This document shows, piece by piece, positions 1 through 8,779 of a stretch of 63,955 bases of DNA (position 1 is the stretch's first letter; the number at the start of each line of letters is the position of its first letter). A program made the translations under genes and the position numbers. The stretch is from positions 1 through 63,955 of the forward strand of contig NZ_QLOE01000008.1 in NCBI RefSeq assembly GCF_003264935.1. Direction: 5' to 3'. This DNA comes from Methanothermobacter tenebrarum (GTDB taxonomy: Archaea > Methanobacteriota > Methanobacteria > Methanobacteriales > DSM-23052). The notes under the pieces were generated by a model. That model saw only the letters and a program-made list of their open reading frames with translations, had not been told where the DNA came from and searched no databases.

Positions 1-8
1 TACCATCA

Positions 9-34
9 TAATAATATATAAACATATATTATTA
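9..34. repeat. AT-rich perfect inverted repeat, 11-bp arms
   Basis: Positions 9-19 and 24-34 are exact reverse complements separated by a 4-base spacer. The repeat lies in the AT-rich non-coding stretch (1-212) downstream of tupC, in which I see no gene. It could be an operator or promoter element for a gene left of the window, or a transcript-end hairpin. Because it contains only A and T in the arms, chance is a serious alternative. Confidence 0.4.
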
Positions 35-212
35 CACTTTCCCGCCAAATTTAAATACAAAGTAATAACAAAGTTTTGGGATTAGATAGTTTTAATATCA
101 TCCTAAAAATTTTCACAGTGGAAATCCCCACCCAAAATAGGGAATAGATCCCAAATCACAGAAAAAAATATTCCACGTGAAAAGGCCCCAAATAAAAAAA
201 TAATATAATCTA

Positions 213-1268
213 TTAATTGCATTGATTGGCTATGTGTACTGCTGAGGCCTTGAATTCTATCCATACCATAGAGTTTAAGTTTATGTTCATGTCATGGAAT
301 GATTTTCTTGTCATGTGCACTGTGAAAATTTCTTCTCCCGCTTTTACTTGGAGTTGGAATAATGATCCTATCTTCTCTATTTTGATTATTTTGCCTTTGA
401 GTTTGTTGAGTGCGCTTGAATTTCCACGAACCCAAGATACTGTTATGTCTTCTGGTCTTATGGTGGCGATGACTTCACCCTCTGCCTTTTCTGAAGAATA
501 AAGGTTTATACCATTAGCTTTTATGAGTGTGAGTCCATCATCTTCTAGGCGAGCTTCACCTTTTATTATGTTCTCCACGCCTAAGAATTTGGCCACGAAG
601 CTATTTGCTGGTCTTTGGAATACTTCATCTGCTTTTCCCATTTGTATTATGGTCTTGTTGAGTATAGCGATCTTCTCTGCTAAACGTTGTCCTTGGATTA
701 GGTCATGTGTGGTGAATATGATTGTAACTTGGCCTTTTATTTTGTTTATTATATTTTCTATCTGCCTTTTTGAGATTGGATCGAGGTTTGATGTTGGTTC
801 GTCGAGGAGTAGAAGGTCCGGCTGGTTTATAAGGGCGCGTGCGAATGCAAGCCTCTGTTTTTCACCCCCTGAGAGTTTCCTGGCGTCCATTTCCCCATAT
901 CCTTGCAAGCCTACAATTTCTAGGATTTCCCCTATTTTCTTGTTTGATGGTTTGAGGCCCCTTATCCTGGGCCCGTATAGTATGTTATCATTGACTGTGC
1001 CTTTTAGTAGTGGTGTTTCCTGGAATACCATTCCTATTCTCCGCCTTATCTCTACTTTTTTTGCTTTTAAGGCATCTCTACCATTAAATATTATCCTACC
1101 GGTGGTGGGTTCCTCAAGGAGGTCTATGATCCTTAGTAGTGTTGTTTTACCCGCCCCAGTGGGTCCTATAATCCCAATCGTTTCTCCCCTATCAACTTTA
1201 AGATTCACATCCTCTAGGATTACTTTTTTGCCATAAACTTTCGAAATCTCTTGTAATTGCAGCATCAT
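213..1268 (-). CDS. tupC: Tungstate ABC transporter ATP-binding protein (TupC-like)
   Basis: Cytoplasmic ATPase that powers oxyanion import. Walker A GPTGAGKTT is at residues 35-43, the ABC signature LSGGEKQR at 133-140 and Walker B LLLLDEPT at 153-160. The last ~110 residues look like a TOBE-type regulatory domain, as in ModC/WtpC/TupC, giving 351 residues. The solute-binding (TupA) and permease (TupB) genes lie upstream on the same strand, but a trkH gene separates them from this ATPase. Tungstate fits a thermophilic methanogen needing tungsten formylmethanofuran dehydrogenase; molybdate or another oxyanion cannot be excluded from sequence alone. The start could be either of two adjacent ATGs. 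Confidence 0.85.
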   Translation of the reverse strand: MMLQLQEISKVYGKKVILEDVNLKVDRGETIGIIGPTGAGKTTLLRIIDLLEEPTTGRIIFNGRDALKAKKVEIRRRIGMVFQETPLLKGTVNDNILYGPRIRGLKPSNKKIGEILEIVGLQGYGEMDARKLSGGEKQRLAFARALINQPDLLLLDEPTSNLDPISKRQIENIINKIKGQVTIIFTTHDLIQGQRLAEKIAILNKTIIQMGKADEVFQRPANSFVAKFLGVENIIKGEARLEDDGLTLIKANGINLYSSEKAEGEVIATIRPEDITVSWVRGNSSALNKLKGKIIKIEKIGSLFQLQVKAGEEIFTVHMTRKSFHDMNINLNSMVWIEFKASAVHIANQCN

Positions 1269-1308
1269 CTTTTCTCTTCTTTTAAGTTGTAGAGATGGAG
1301 TTGCGTGG

Positions 1309-2784
1309 CTATATTCTCCTCTTTATATTGAGGAGGGGGATTGTTATGAATAGTAGTATTGGCCATATCTCGAGTCGGCCCACCCAAAAATCGAGCATGA
1401 ACACTAACTTGGTGATAGCTGGGGAAGCTGGGGTCATAAGCCCACAGCTGAGGCCCACATTGCTCTGGGCAGATGCAACTTCAAACATGACTTGTCCAAT
1501 ATTATGATAATAGAATAGGACTATCATGACACTTATTACGTATATTAGAATGTAGGCGAAGATGAATAATCCTGTCATCTCAAATATTTCTTTGCTAATG
1601 TTCATGTCAAATATGTGATGGATTTTTCGGGGTATCTTGGCCTTTGGGAATAAAAATGATTTGATCCCCCAGCTTATCCCCTTCAGCATTATCCCAAATC
1701 TGATCCATTTTATCCCGCCTCCAGTGGAACATGAGCCCGCACCTATAATCATGAGTATGGTGAGTATAAACATTCCAAGACCCGCCCACTTGCTTATACC
1801 AGGCCCGGAAACTGTTTGGAATCCTGTGGTTGATAATGCGGAGACTACTTGGAAAATGGAATATCTTAGAGAGGATAGGATATCATAATAGTGCATATTG
1901 TAAAGGAACATTGTGATAATAAGCGTCCCGAGTATGAGTAGAGGCCAGGATACTTTAGTTTCAATATCCTTGAAATATTCTTTCCATTTTCCCTTCAATA
2001 TTGCATAATGGACTGCAAAATTCGTAGCCCCTATAATCATCACTATCATTGCAACTATCTCTATCCATATACTATGATAATAGGCTAGGCTACTATTATG
2101 CATGGCGAAGCCCCCTGTTGAAAGCGCGCTAAAAGCGTGGAACATGGAATCGAAGAGGGGCATGCCAGCCACTAAATATAAGATTATGGAGATTAGAGTG
2201 TAGAGAAGGTAGATGTATAGGATTATCCTAACAGTACTCCTTATCGTCGGGAGTACTCTCTCCTCTCTACCCTCTGATATGTACAATCGCATTATATTGC
2301 GAGAAGGTGAAAGGATGACAAGAGCCAAGACTATGATACCTATACCGCCAAGCCATTGGGTAAACCCTCGCCAAAAATGGATACTATATGGTACAATGTC
2401 CAAATTCGGGAACATTGAAAATCCTGTGGTCGTGAAACCAGACATGGCCTCAAAATATGCGTCAAAGTAGCTGAGATAACCTGAAAGATAATATGGGAGC
2501 GCTCCCAGCGCACATACGAGAAGCCAGAGACTACTCGAAAATATCATAGCACCCCTCAAAGAAAGTTCTCCCCTACTCTTAAAGAATCTATAAAATATGG
2601 CGCCGATTAAAATGCTTATAAGAGAGGAATAAAGGAATGAGGAGATAAGTTTTACTTCACCATATATTAGGGCCACCACTATAGGTAAGAGCATTAATAG
2701 GCCTAGGAGGATGCAGATATAACCAGTATAATGGAGCATTGAATGTAATTCTCCCTTTCTTAATCGAAGAGCATAGTATTTCAT
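1309..2784 (-). CDS. trkH: TrkH/KtrB-type potassium transporter
   Basis: Integral membrane potassium-uptake subunit with ten or so hydrophobic segments. Four pore-loop-like sites each carry the conserved glycine: TTGF, TGGF, TTGF and NVGL. I chose the ATG at 2784 (491 residues) because AGAGGGGATG precedes it at good spacing and a TATA-like TTTATAAA lies near 2830; an ORF extension to 2823 exists. It sits between tupB and tupC, so it either interrupts or shares a transcript with the tungstate system. No trkA gene is adjacent; the nearest RCK-type domain here is in the antiporter at 8749-10389. Confidence 0.9.
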   Translation of the reverse strand: MKYYALRLRKGELHSMLHYTGYICILLGLLMLLPIVVALIYGEVKLISSFLYSSLISILIGAIFYRFFKSRGELSLRGAMIFSSSLWLLVCALGALPYYLSGYLSYFDAYFEAMSGFTTTGFSMFPNLDIVPYSIHFWRGFTQWLGGIGIIVLALVILSPSRNIMRLYISEGREERVLPTIRSTVRIILYIYLLYTLISIILYLVAGMPLFDSMFHAFSALSTGGFAMHNSSLAYYHSIWIEIVAMIVMIIGATNFAVHYAILKGKWKEYFKDIETKVSWPLLILGTLIITMFLYNMHYYDILSSLRYSIFQVVSALSTTGFQTVSGPGISKWAGLGMFILTILMIIGAGSCSTGGGIKWIRFGIMLKGISWGIKSFLFPKAKIPRKIHHIFDMNISKEIFEMTGLFIFAYILIYVISVMIVLFYYHNIGQVMFEVASAQSNVGLSCGLMTPASPAITKLVFMLDFWVGRLEIWPILLFITIPLLNIKRRI

Positions 2785-2882
2785 CTGCCATCCCCTCTTT
2801 TCTCCATTATCTTCCATGATCATTTATAAAGTTTATGGGGTGCCTCCAAATTATGTCTCAACCTATGCTCTGAGATGTCCTA

Positions 2883-3569
2883 CTATCTTTCTTGGAAATA
2901 ATTGAGTAGCGTGTTTACCATGAGCGAAATTAGGAGTAGTATTATCCCAAGGGCTATTGAAAGTTCAAGGTTTCCTTTGGATGTTTCAAGTGACATTGCG
3001 CTTGTTATAACCCTTGTGTAGCCTCTTATGTTCCCACCGATCATTATAGCTATACCAACCTCTGATATTGCCCTGCCAAAACCAAGGATTATAGCTGCTA
3101 CTATAGCGTATCTGGCTTCACTTATTAAGGTGACTAGTGTCTGGTATTCTGTAGCTCCTAGCGATCGTGCAAGATCCACGATTTCGCTGCCAACTCCTTT
3201 AAGCGCTGTTATAGTGAAACCTGTTATCAATGGCGAAATCAGGATTGCCTGTGCAAGTATCATGCCCCCTGGGGTGAATAGAAGATTTAGGGAGCCTAGG
3301 GGTCCGGATTTTGAGATGAGCATGAATACAAGTAATCCTACTAGTACTGTGGGTATACTGTATAGTGTTTGGATTAGGTTTATGATGGCTCTTTTGCCCT
3401 TGAATTCTTTAAAGTGTATTATGGCCCCTGTGGGTACTGCAATGAGTGATGCGAATAGTGTTGATGATAATGAGATCATCAGTGTACGGGATGTTATATC
3501 AATGACTTCTGGGTTTAGTGTTATTATGAGTTCTAATGCTTCTAGGATGCCTTGTAGTATTTCGTTCAA
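2883..3569 (-). CDS. tupB: Tungstate ABC transporter permease (TupB-like)
   Basis: Membrane permease of 228 residues with about five to six hydrophobic helices. It carries the cytoplasmic EAA-type loop (IVDLARSLGATEYQT), which contacts the ATPase, roughly 130 residues in. It follows tupA by 25 bases on the same strand, so the two are almost certainly cotranscribed. The combination of a TupA-type binding protein with this permease is what points to tungstate rather than phosphate or molybdate. Confidence 0.85.
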   Translation of the reverse strand: MNEILQGILEALELIITLNPEVIDITSRTLMISLSSTLFASLIAVPTGAIIHFKEFKGKRAIINLIQTLYSIPTVLVGLLVFMLISKSGPLGSLNLLFTPGGMILAQAILISPLITGFTITALKGVGSEIVDLARSLGATEYQTLVTLISEARYAIVAAIILGFGRAISEVGIAIMIGGNIRGYTRVITSAMSLETSKGNLELSIALGIILLLISLMVNTLLNYFQER

Positions 3570-3594
3570 TTCGCATCACCCGCTGGGAAGGTTT

Positions 3595-4443
3595 TTAGGA
3601 GAGTGGTGTGAATAGTGGTTTCCCATATTTGTCTTCGCCGTATTGGCTTATGATTTTTTGTCCTTCTTTGCTTAGTAGGAAGTTTATGAATTTCATGGCG
3701 GCGTCATAGTTTGTTCCTTTTATCTTTTCTGGGTTTATGGGTATTGCACTGTAAACGTTAAGAAGGTCGCTGTCATTGCTAATATAGACTGTGAGGTTTA
3801 GTTGGTTTTTGTATGCTAGGTAGGTTCCGGAGTCTGTGATTGTGTAGGCTTGTTTTTCATCGGCTACTCTGAGAGTGTCGGCCATTCCACTGCCGGTTTC
3901 AATATACCATGGACTCTCTTTTATTTTGTTGTAGTCTATGCCGGTTTTGTTCCAGATTTTTATTTCTTTTGTGTGTGTTCCTGAATTATCGCCTCTTGAT
4001 ACAAATTTTATTTTGGGGTTTTTCCCTGCTTCTGTGAGTATTTTTTGGAATGCTTCTTGCGCGGTTTTTGTTTCGTTGATTTTTGCCGGGTCGTCTTTTG
4101 GGCCGACTATGTAGAAGTAGTTGTAGGCGAATGGGTATCTTTTCGTCCCGTAGTTTTCATTTATGAATTCTTCTTCTCTTTTTTTGTCATGGACTATTAT
4201 TAGGTCCGCGTCTCCTTTTTTTCCACGTTCTATGGCTATTCCGGTCCCTCCTGATACTATTTGGACGTCTATGTTGGGATACTTTTTTTCGAATTTGGCT
4301 TCGAGTTCTTCGAGCAATCCTGTGTCTTCGAGGCTTGTTGTTGTGGATATTCTAAGGATTTCTTTTTTAGGGTTGCTTAGCTGGTATATTCCTACTATTG
4401 CTACTAATATGATTATTATGGTGGCTATTAGGGTTTTGTTCAA
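3595..4443 (-). CDS. tupA: Tungstate ABC transporter substrate-binding protein (TupA-like)
   Basis: Extracellular, membrane-anchored solute-binding protein (282 residues). A hydrophobic anchor near the N-terminus is followed by the TupA hallmark STTTSLEDTGLL, whose TTTS stretch contacts the oxyanion, and later by SRGDNSGTH, also typical of TupA. I chose the TTG at 4443 because AAGGTGAT lies four bases before it. An ATG at 4473 is in frame but falls inside the promoter palindrome, upstream of the expected transcript start. First gene of the tup locus, with a probable repressor site over its TATA box. Confidence 0.88.
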   Translation of the reverse strand: MNKTLIATIIIILVAIVGIYQLSNPKKEILRISTTTSLEDTGLLEELEAKFEKKYPNIDVQIVSGGTGIAIERGKKGDADLIIVHDKKREEEFINENYGTKRYPFAYNYFYIVGPKDDPAKINETKTAQEAFQKILTEAGKNPKIKFVSRGDNSGTHTKEIKIWNKTGIDYNKIKESPWYIETGSGMADTLRVADEKQAYTITDSGTYLAYKNQLNLTVYISNDSDLLNVYSAIPINPEKIKGTNYDAAMKFINFLLSKEGQKIISQYGEDKYGKPLFTPLS

Positions 4444-4465
4444 TTTTATCACCTTGATGTAATCT

Positions 4466-4493
4466 ATCGACATGCATATAAATACATGTCGAT
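4466..4493 (-). promoter_or_regulatory. tupA promoter: TATA box inside a perfect 9+9 bp palindrome
   Basis: ATCGACATG (4466-4474) and CATGTCGAT (4485-4493) are exact inverted repeats with a 10-base spacer. On the minus strand the spacer reads as a TATA element (TATTTATATG). A protein dimer bound here would block TBP, so this looks like a repressor operator controlling the tungstate transporter, perhaps in response to oxyanion. The distance to the TTG start at 4443 gives a short leader carrying the AAGGTGAT site. The regulator is not identified in this window. Confidence 0.65.
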
Positions 4494-4545
4494 TTGGGTG
4501 CCAAAAAGAAATAATTTCAACCTAAAAAAAATCATAGTATGGGAT

Positions 4546-7044
4546 TCAACTTCTCCTAGCCCTTCCATGGAAGTACGCCGCCATCTCCTTTTCCCCTTGC
4601 CTTGTAAGGATAGCGCCCATAAGATACCATGCCCTCGCATCCCCAGGATTCTTCTCAAGCACATCATGGAGCTTCAACTTCGCCTCAGCAAACTTACCAC
4701 TCCTATAAAGAGAATAAACCTCAGAATACACACCCTCAACCTCCAAATCAACATCCTCACCCGCCCCGATCTCAACATCCACCAAAAAGCCTCCACTAAT
4801 CACACTATCCAAATATGCAAGTAAACTCCTAGTAGCCTCCTTATGCAATGGTTTATTATCATTACCACACTTAGGAGAATATATACAAGAGGGACAACCA
4901 TCAACACAGCCACAAGAATCCACAAGCTCAAAAGTCGAAGCGATAACATCCTCAAATAATGCAAAAGCCTTCTCAGCCAATCCTATACCACCCTCAAAAG
5001 CATCATAAATGAATATTGTAGCCGCACCAGTATCAGTATGATGAGAAGTTGACAAACCACCAATATCCATACGGTCACAAAGCACATGTAAAGGGAACAA
5101 TGAAATAATAGCATGTTCACAACCATGCAAACCACCCTCAAAAGCCTCATCACCAAACTCATCCCTAATCTTCCCCTCAAGTTCCTCTGAGATGGTGAAC
5201 CAGAGAGCGGTTGACCTAAACTTTAAAGGCGGCAAAACCAATGGGAAAGTTCCAAGAACTTTACTATAAGCCATCACACGATAAAGATAATAATCCTCTG
5301 TAACTTCAACCTCCCCAAAATACAAATCTAAACCCTGAAACCTCCTCTTTCTCAAAACCCTTTTAACCTTAAGATCAATCCTTTTAAGGGCCTGCGTATG
5401 ATAATCCACACTCTTTTTTGTAACATGGATCCTGCGCCTCTTCAAATCGAATTCATCCACTGTATAGGTGTCCCCACGGTTTATAAGCACCGCACCTTCA
5501 TGGGCTTCACGATAAGCATGCGCCCTATCCATCCTCTCAAGAACCCTACCATTATCCAAGACTGTGAAATTATCATCTGATATCTGATCAAGTCCATAAG
5601 TAAACTGAGGATCGCCTCCTCCACTATATACGAGGCCATGATCTGTTATAGTAAGTTCACCATCCTTTAACATCTCTGCTATAACCTTCAAGTTAAAGTC
5701 ATGCTCAAAAAAATCTTCAAGATTCAAGGGTAGTTCGCTTGCAGCACATGCTATCTGATTCCTGAGTATAAACCTGTTTTTAAGGTCTATTATAGCATTC
5801 TCATGAGACTTTTCAAAAATAAATGATGGATTCTTCATAAGATACTGGTCTAGTGGATTTTCAAAAGCCACAAGTATTATGATAGAATCATTCTCTTTTC
5901 TACCTGCACGGCCGGCCTGCTGCCAAGTAGATATCATAGTCCCAGGATACCCTGATATTATAACCGCATCTAAAGATCCTATGTCTATGCCAAGTTCTAG
6001 TGCGTTTGTCGCGCTAACACCTAAAAGTTCCCCACTTCTCAAGCCCTCTTCTATTTTTCGCCTGTCTTCGGGCCTGTAACCTGCACGGTATGCTGTTACG
6101 CGGTATACGAGCTCTTTTTTCTTTTTGTCGAGTTCTTCTCTTGTCCAACGTGCTATGAGCTCGGCCATCCTCCTCGAGACTGTGAAGCAAAGACACTGCA
6201 ACCTGTTAAATACAAGGTATGATAGTATGTTCTTGGTTTCTTGGTGCGTTGATAGTTGTTCTTTCTTCTTGGAGGGATTGTAGAGTATGAAGTGTTTTTT
6301 TCCAGATGGTGAAGTGTCCTTTGAAACTAATTTGAATTTTTCGCCTATGAGTTTCTCCGCGAACTCTTGGGGGTTTGCAAGGGTTGCGCTTGAAACTATA
6401 AATTGTGGATCGGAGCCATAGTAGTTACAGATTCTTTTAAGCCTCCTTATGAGGAATGCCACGTTTGATCCGAAAACGCCACGATATTGGTGTGCTTCGT
6501 CTACAACTATAAATTTCAAGTTTTTATAGAATCGATGCCATTGTCGGTGCCATGGCAGAATCCTGTGAAGTTGATAAGGGTTAGTTATAACAATCCTTGC
6601 ATTCGCTCTTATCCAAGGCCGTTTATTTTTTGGCGTGTCACCATCATAAACACTTGGATTTAGTTTCAGTCCAAGCTCGGATTCCAACTCCTTTAAAACT
6701 TTTAATTGGTCGTTGGATAGGGCCTTGGCAGGGTATATGTAGAGTGCTGTTGCATTCTCATCATGGGTTAGTTTTTCCATTATTGGAAGGTTAAATGCTA
6801 GTGTTTTACCCGAAGCTGTTGGAGTTGTTATGATAACATTCATACCATTACGGATATATTCAAGAACCTTAGCCTGGTGGTGGTAGAGTTTCATCCCTTT
6901 TTTTAGGAGGTATCCTTTTATATTCTCTGGCAGACCACCGACTCTAGTATATTTTGCTTTCCTTCCTGGTATGGTCTCTATGTGCTCGATAGCATCCTTG
7001 AATCTCCTATCTTCTTTGAATCTTTCTAGTATCCTTTGGATCAT
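4546..7044 (-). CDS. MrfA-like DEAD/DEAH-box helicase with C-terminal cysteine cluster and TPR tail
   Basis: Superfamily 2 ATP-dependent helicase of 832 residues. Visible motifs are TPTASGKT (Walker A), VVDEAHQ (DEAH), SSATL and QQAGRAGRK (motif VI). A DUF1998/MrfA-type metal-binding region near residue 720 has the pattern [17 protein letters not shown]. Bacterial MrfA acts in mitomycin-type DNA repair, so a DNA-repair role is inferred. The last ~60 residues read like a tetratricopeptide repeat unit ([17 protein letters not shown]... then AWYLMGAIL), which is not part of the core family and may recruit a partner. It is monocistronic, with its 3' end next to the tup promoter. Confidence 0.85.
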   Translation of the reverse strand: MIQRILERFKEDRRFKDAIEHIETIPGRKAKYTRVGGLPENIKGYLLKKGMKLYHHQAKVLEYIRNGMNVIITTPTASGKTLAFNLPIMEKLTHDENATALYIYPAKALSNDQLKVLKELESELGLKLNPSVYDGDTPKNKRPWIRANARIVITNPYQLHRILPWHRQWHRFYKNLKFIVVDEAHQYRGVFGSNVAFLIRRLKRICNYYGSDPQFIVSSATLANPQEFAEKLIGEKFKLVSKDTSPSGKKHFILYNPSKKKEQLSTHQETKNILSYLVFNRLQCLCFTVSRRMAELIARWTREELDKKKKELVYRVTAYRAGYRPEDRRKIEEGLRSGELLGVSATNALELGIDIGSLDAVIISGYPGTMISTWQQAGRAGRKENDSIIILVAFENPLDQYLMKNPSFIFEKSHENAIIDLKNRFILRNQIACAASELPLNLEDFFEHDFNLKVIAEMLKDGELTITDHGLVYSGGGDPQFTYGLDQISDDNFTVLDNGRVLERMDRAHAYREAHEGAVLINRGDTYTVDEFDLKRRRIHVTKKSVDYHTQALKRIDLKVKRVLRKRRFQGLDLYFGEVEVTEDYYLYRVMAYSKVLGTFPLVLPPLKFRSTALWFTISEELEGKIRDEFGDEAFEGGLHGCEHAIISLFPLHVLCDRMDIGGLSTSHHTDTGAATIFIYDAFEGGIGLAEKAFALFEDVIASTFELVDSCGCVDGCPSCIYSPKCGNDNKPLHKEATRSLLAYLDSVISGGFLVDVEIGAGEDVDLEVEGVYSEVYSLYRSGKFAEAKLKLHDVLEKNPGDARAWYLMGAILTRQGEKEMAAYFHGRARRS

Positions 7045-7278
7045 GACAGAAATTTATTATAAATAATATTATTTAATTGTTTTTTTCCTGGGAATAAGGT
7101 TTCATAGAATGTTAGATTTGCCATTTTTTGCGTGTTGAGGCCCCCCCTAATATTTTTTGTTTATTTGCAATTATCACAAATTGTATGAATTTTATCATGG
7201 GGTTTTCAATGTTTTCCATTGTAAAAAGTGCGGGGATTATATATTAGTTTGTATATAATAGATCTTTGGGGTGTTTTG
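7045..7278. promoter_or_regulatory. Divergent intergenic region with nitroreductase promoter
   Basis: Non-coding gap between the divergent helicase and nitroreductase genes. TATA-like sequences are present at about 7235-7245 (ATTATATATTA) and 7250-7258, followed by the SD GGGGTG at 7267-7272. I see no convincing small gene or RNA here. Confidence 0.4.
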
Positions 7279-7797
7279 ATGAGTCTTTTGGAAACTATCA
7301 AGGAGAGAAGGAGTATAAGGAAATTTAAAAGGAAGGATATACCCGAGGAACATCTTGAGAAGATAATGGAAGCCGCAAGATGGGCTCCATCTGCCGGCAA
7401 CCTCCAAAGTAGAAAATTCCTAATCGTTAAAAACCCTCAACTCAAAAATGAACTTTCAAAGGCAGCCTATGGCCAACAATCCATAGCAGAGGCTCCTATT
7501 GTTATCGTTGCATGCGCCGACCTTGAAAGATCCGCCCTAGGCTATGGTGAACGTGGAAGAAACCTTTACTGTCTTTTTGACGTCGCCGCATCAGTTGAGA
7601 ACATGCTGCTTGAAATCCATGAACTCGGCCTCGGAGCTTGCTGGATCGGAGCATTCGATGAAAGACTCGTAGCCGGAATATTGGATATCCCATCCACTCT
7701 AAGACCTGTAACGCTTCTACCAGTGGGTTATCCTGCTGAGAAACCATCACCACCACCTAGGGTGAGCATAGAAGAGGCCTTTAAGGTGATAGATTAG
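7279..7797 (+). CDS. Nitroreductase family FMN protein
   Basis: FMN-dependent oxidoreductase of 172 residues. It has the family N-terminus (ERRSIRKF, the phosphate-contacting arginines), WAPSAGNLQ, and the later segment GLGACWIGAF followed by LPVGYP. Start chosen at 7279 because GGGGTG sits six bases upstream; a longer in-frame ATG at 7228 lies in the promoter region. The physiological substrate is unknown, and methanogen members may use reduced flavin for redox clean-up. Its stop codon overlaps that of the convergent lipoprotein gene. Confidence 0.85.
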   Translation: MSLLETIKERRSIRKFKRKDIPEEHLEKIMEAARWAPSAGNLQSRKFLIVKNPQLKNELSKAAYGQQSIAEAPIVIVACADLERSALGYGERGRNLYCLFDVAASVENMLLEIHELGLGACWIGAFDERLVAGILDIPSTLRPVTLLPVGYPAEKPSPPPRVSIEEAFKVID

Positions 7798-8285
7798 AGT
7801 ATATCTAGGCTGTTGATGATAATATCAAAGTTTGGATTTTCATTTTTAAAATTCTCTGGAGTGGTTTTACACTCTATGATATAAAAGTAGTCTCCTTTTT
7901 GTAAGATTACTGTCCGGGTCTGTTCTCTTGTCTGGGTTTGATCGCAGCCAAAAGTATATACTATTTCATAGGCCTTTGAACCATCTACCGTGAGAGTCCT
8001 GTTGGATATTTGTTTGTAACAGTATTCTGAAAGTTCTCTTGACATTTTCTGGGCGTATTCCAGGTATCTTTCTTCTAGGGTGGTGTTTGCTTTTTCTTTG
8101 AATATGAAAACCGTGCTTTCGCGTGAGAAGTCTTCGACAACTACAATGGCGCCTGGAAGATCCATTACTGTGCCAGTTACCCAGCCCATTGGATAATCAA
8201 ATGATATCCCAGAACCTTCATAATGTCCCTTGAAAATACAACCTGTGGCCAAGATTACAAGAAGGAGTATTAGATATTTTTTCAA
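7794..8285 (-). CDS. PsbP-related lipoprotein, function unknown
   Basis: A 163-residue protein with a lipobox-like signal: a hydrophobic stretch ending LATGC at residues 12-16. The mature part (YEGSGISFDYPMGW and later DGSKAYEIVYTF) resembles the PsbP-like fold common in methanogen surface proteins. It is probably anchored outside the membrane. It precedes no enzyme that would explain it. It follows ogt on the same strand with a 4-base overlap, so the two may be cotranscribed. Confidence 0.7.
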   Translation of the reverse strand: MKKYLILLLVILATGCIFKGHYEGSGISFDYPMGWVTGTVMDLPGAIVVVEDFSRESTVFIFKEKANTTLEERYLEYAQKMSRELSEYCYKQISNRTLTVDGSKAYEIVYTFGCDQTQTREQTRTVILQKGDYFYIIECKTTPENFKNENPNFDIIINSLDIL

Positions 8286-8779
8286 CTTTTCACCTCTCGA
8301 AGGATTTTGTTTTTGTCTATTATATTATTTTCATCAAATTTTATACCCTCAGTTTCTAGTAGTCTTTTTTTCATCCATGCTTTGCCTTGGTATCCTCCAA
8401 GGCTCCCATCAGATTTCACGATCCTATGGCATGGCACGATGATAGGGAAGGGGTTTGTGGCGAGGGCTCTTCCTATACTTCTAGGACTTGTTGAAAGTTT
8501 CTTCGCTATACAAGCATAGGTACTTACAAAACCGGCCGGTATCTGATAGACTGTATTTAAAACTTTTCTTTGGAATTTTGAGCAAAGGTCCAATGCAAGG
8601 TTCTCCATCTTCACAGTCTTTAAGGGTAGGCTGGTAAATTTTACCTTTCTATTTAGATTTCCGGGTAAGATGACCTTGTATATGACTGGTCTGTTATCTT
8701 TTATATGCCAGAGTATATGGATTGTTCCGATTGGAGTTTTCCTGGGTGTTATTCTAGTTTGCAGATGTCCTTGTAGCAT
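8282..8779 (-). CDS. ogt: Methylated-DNA--protein-cysteine methyltransferase
   Basis: DNA-repair protein that transfers an O6-alkyl group from guanine to its own cysteine. The active-site motif PCHRI is at residues ~116-120, preceded by the helix-turn-helix segment (GRALATNPFPIIV) and followed by GGYQG. Length 165. The first codons overlap the end of the antiporter gene by 31 bases, so the true start could be slightly internal, but I see no better start codon. Confidence 0.9.
   Translation of the reverse strand: MLQGHLQTRITPRKTPIGTIHILWHIKDNRPVIYKVILPGNLNRKVKFTSLPLKTVKMENLALDLCSKFQRKVLNTVYQIPAGFVSTYACIAKKLSTSPRSIGRALATNPFPIIVPCHRIVKSDGSLGGYQGKAWMKKRLLETEGIKFDENNIIDKNKILREVKS

Noticed and set aside
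523-1236. A 237-codon plus-strand frame opposite tupC
   Set aside because: It is the antisense of a clear ABC ATPase, rich in Ser/Ile/Phe as antisense frames of such genes are, with no SD or family similarity.
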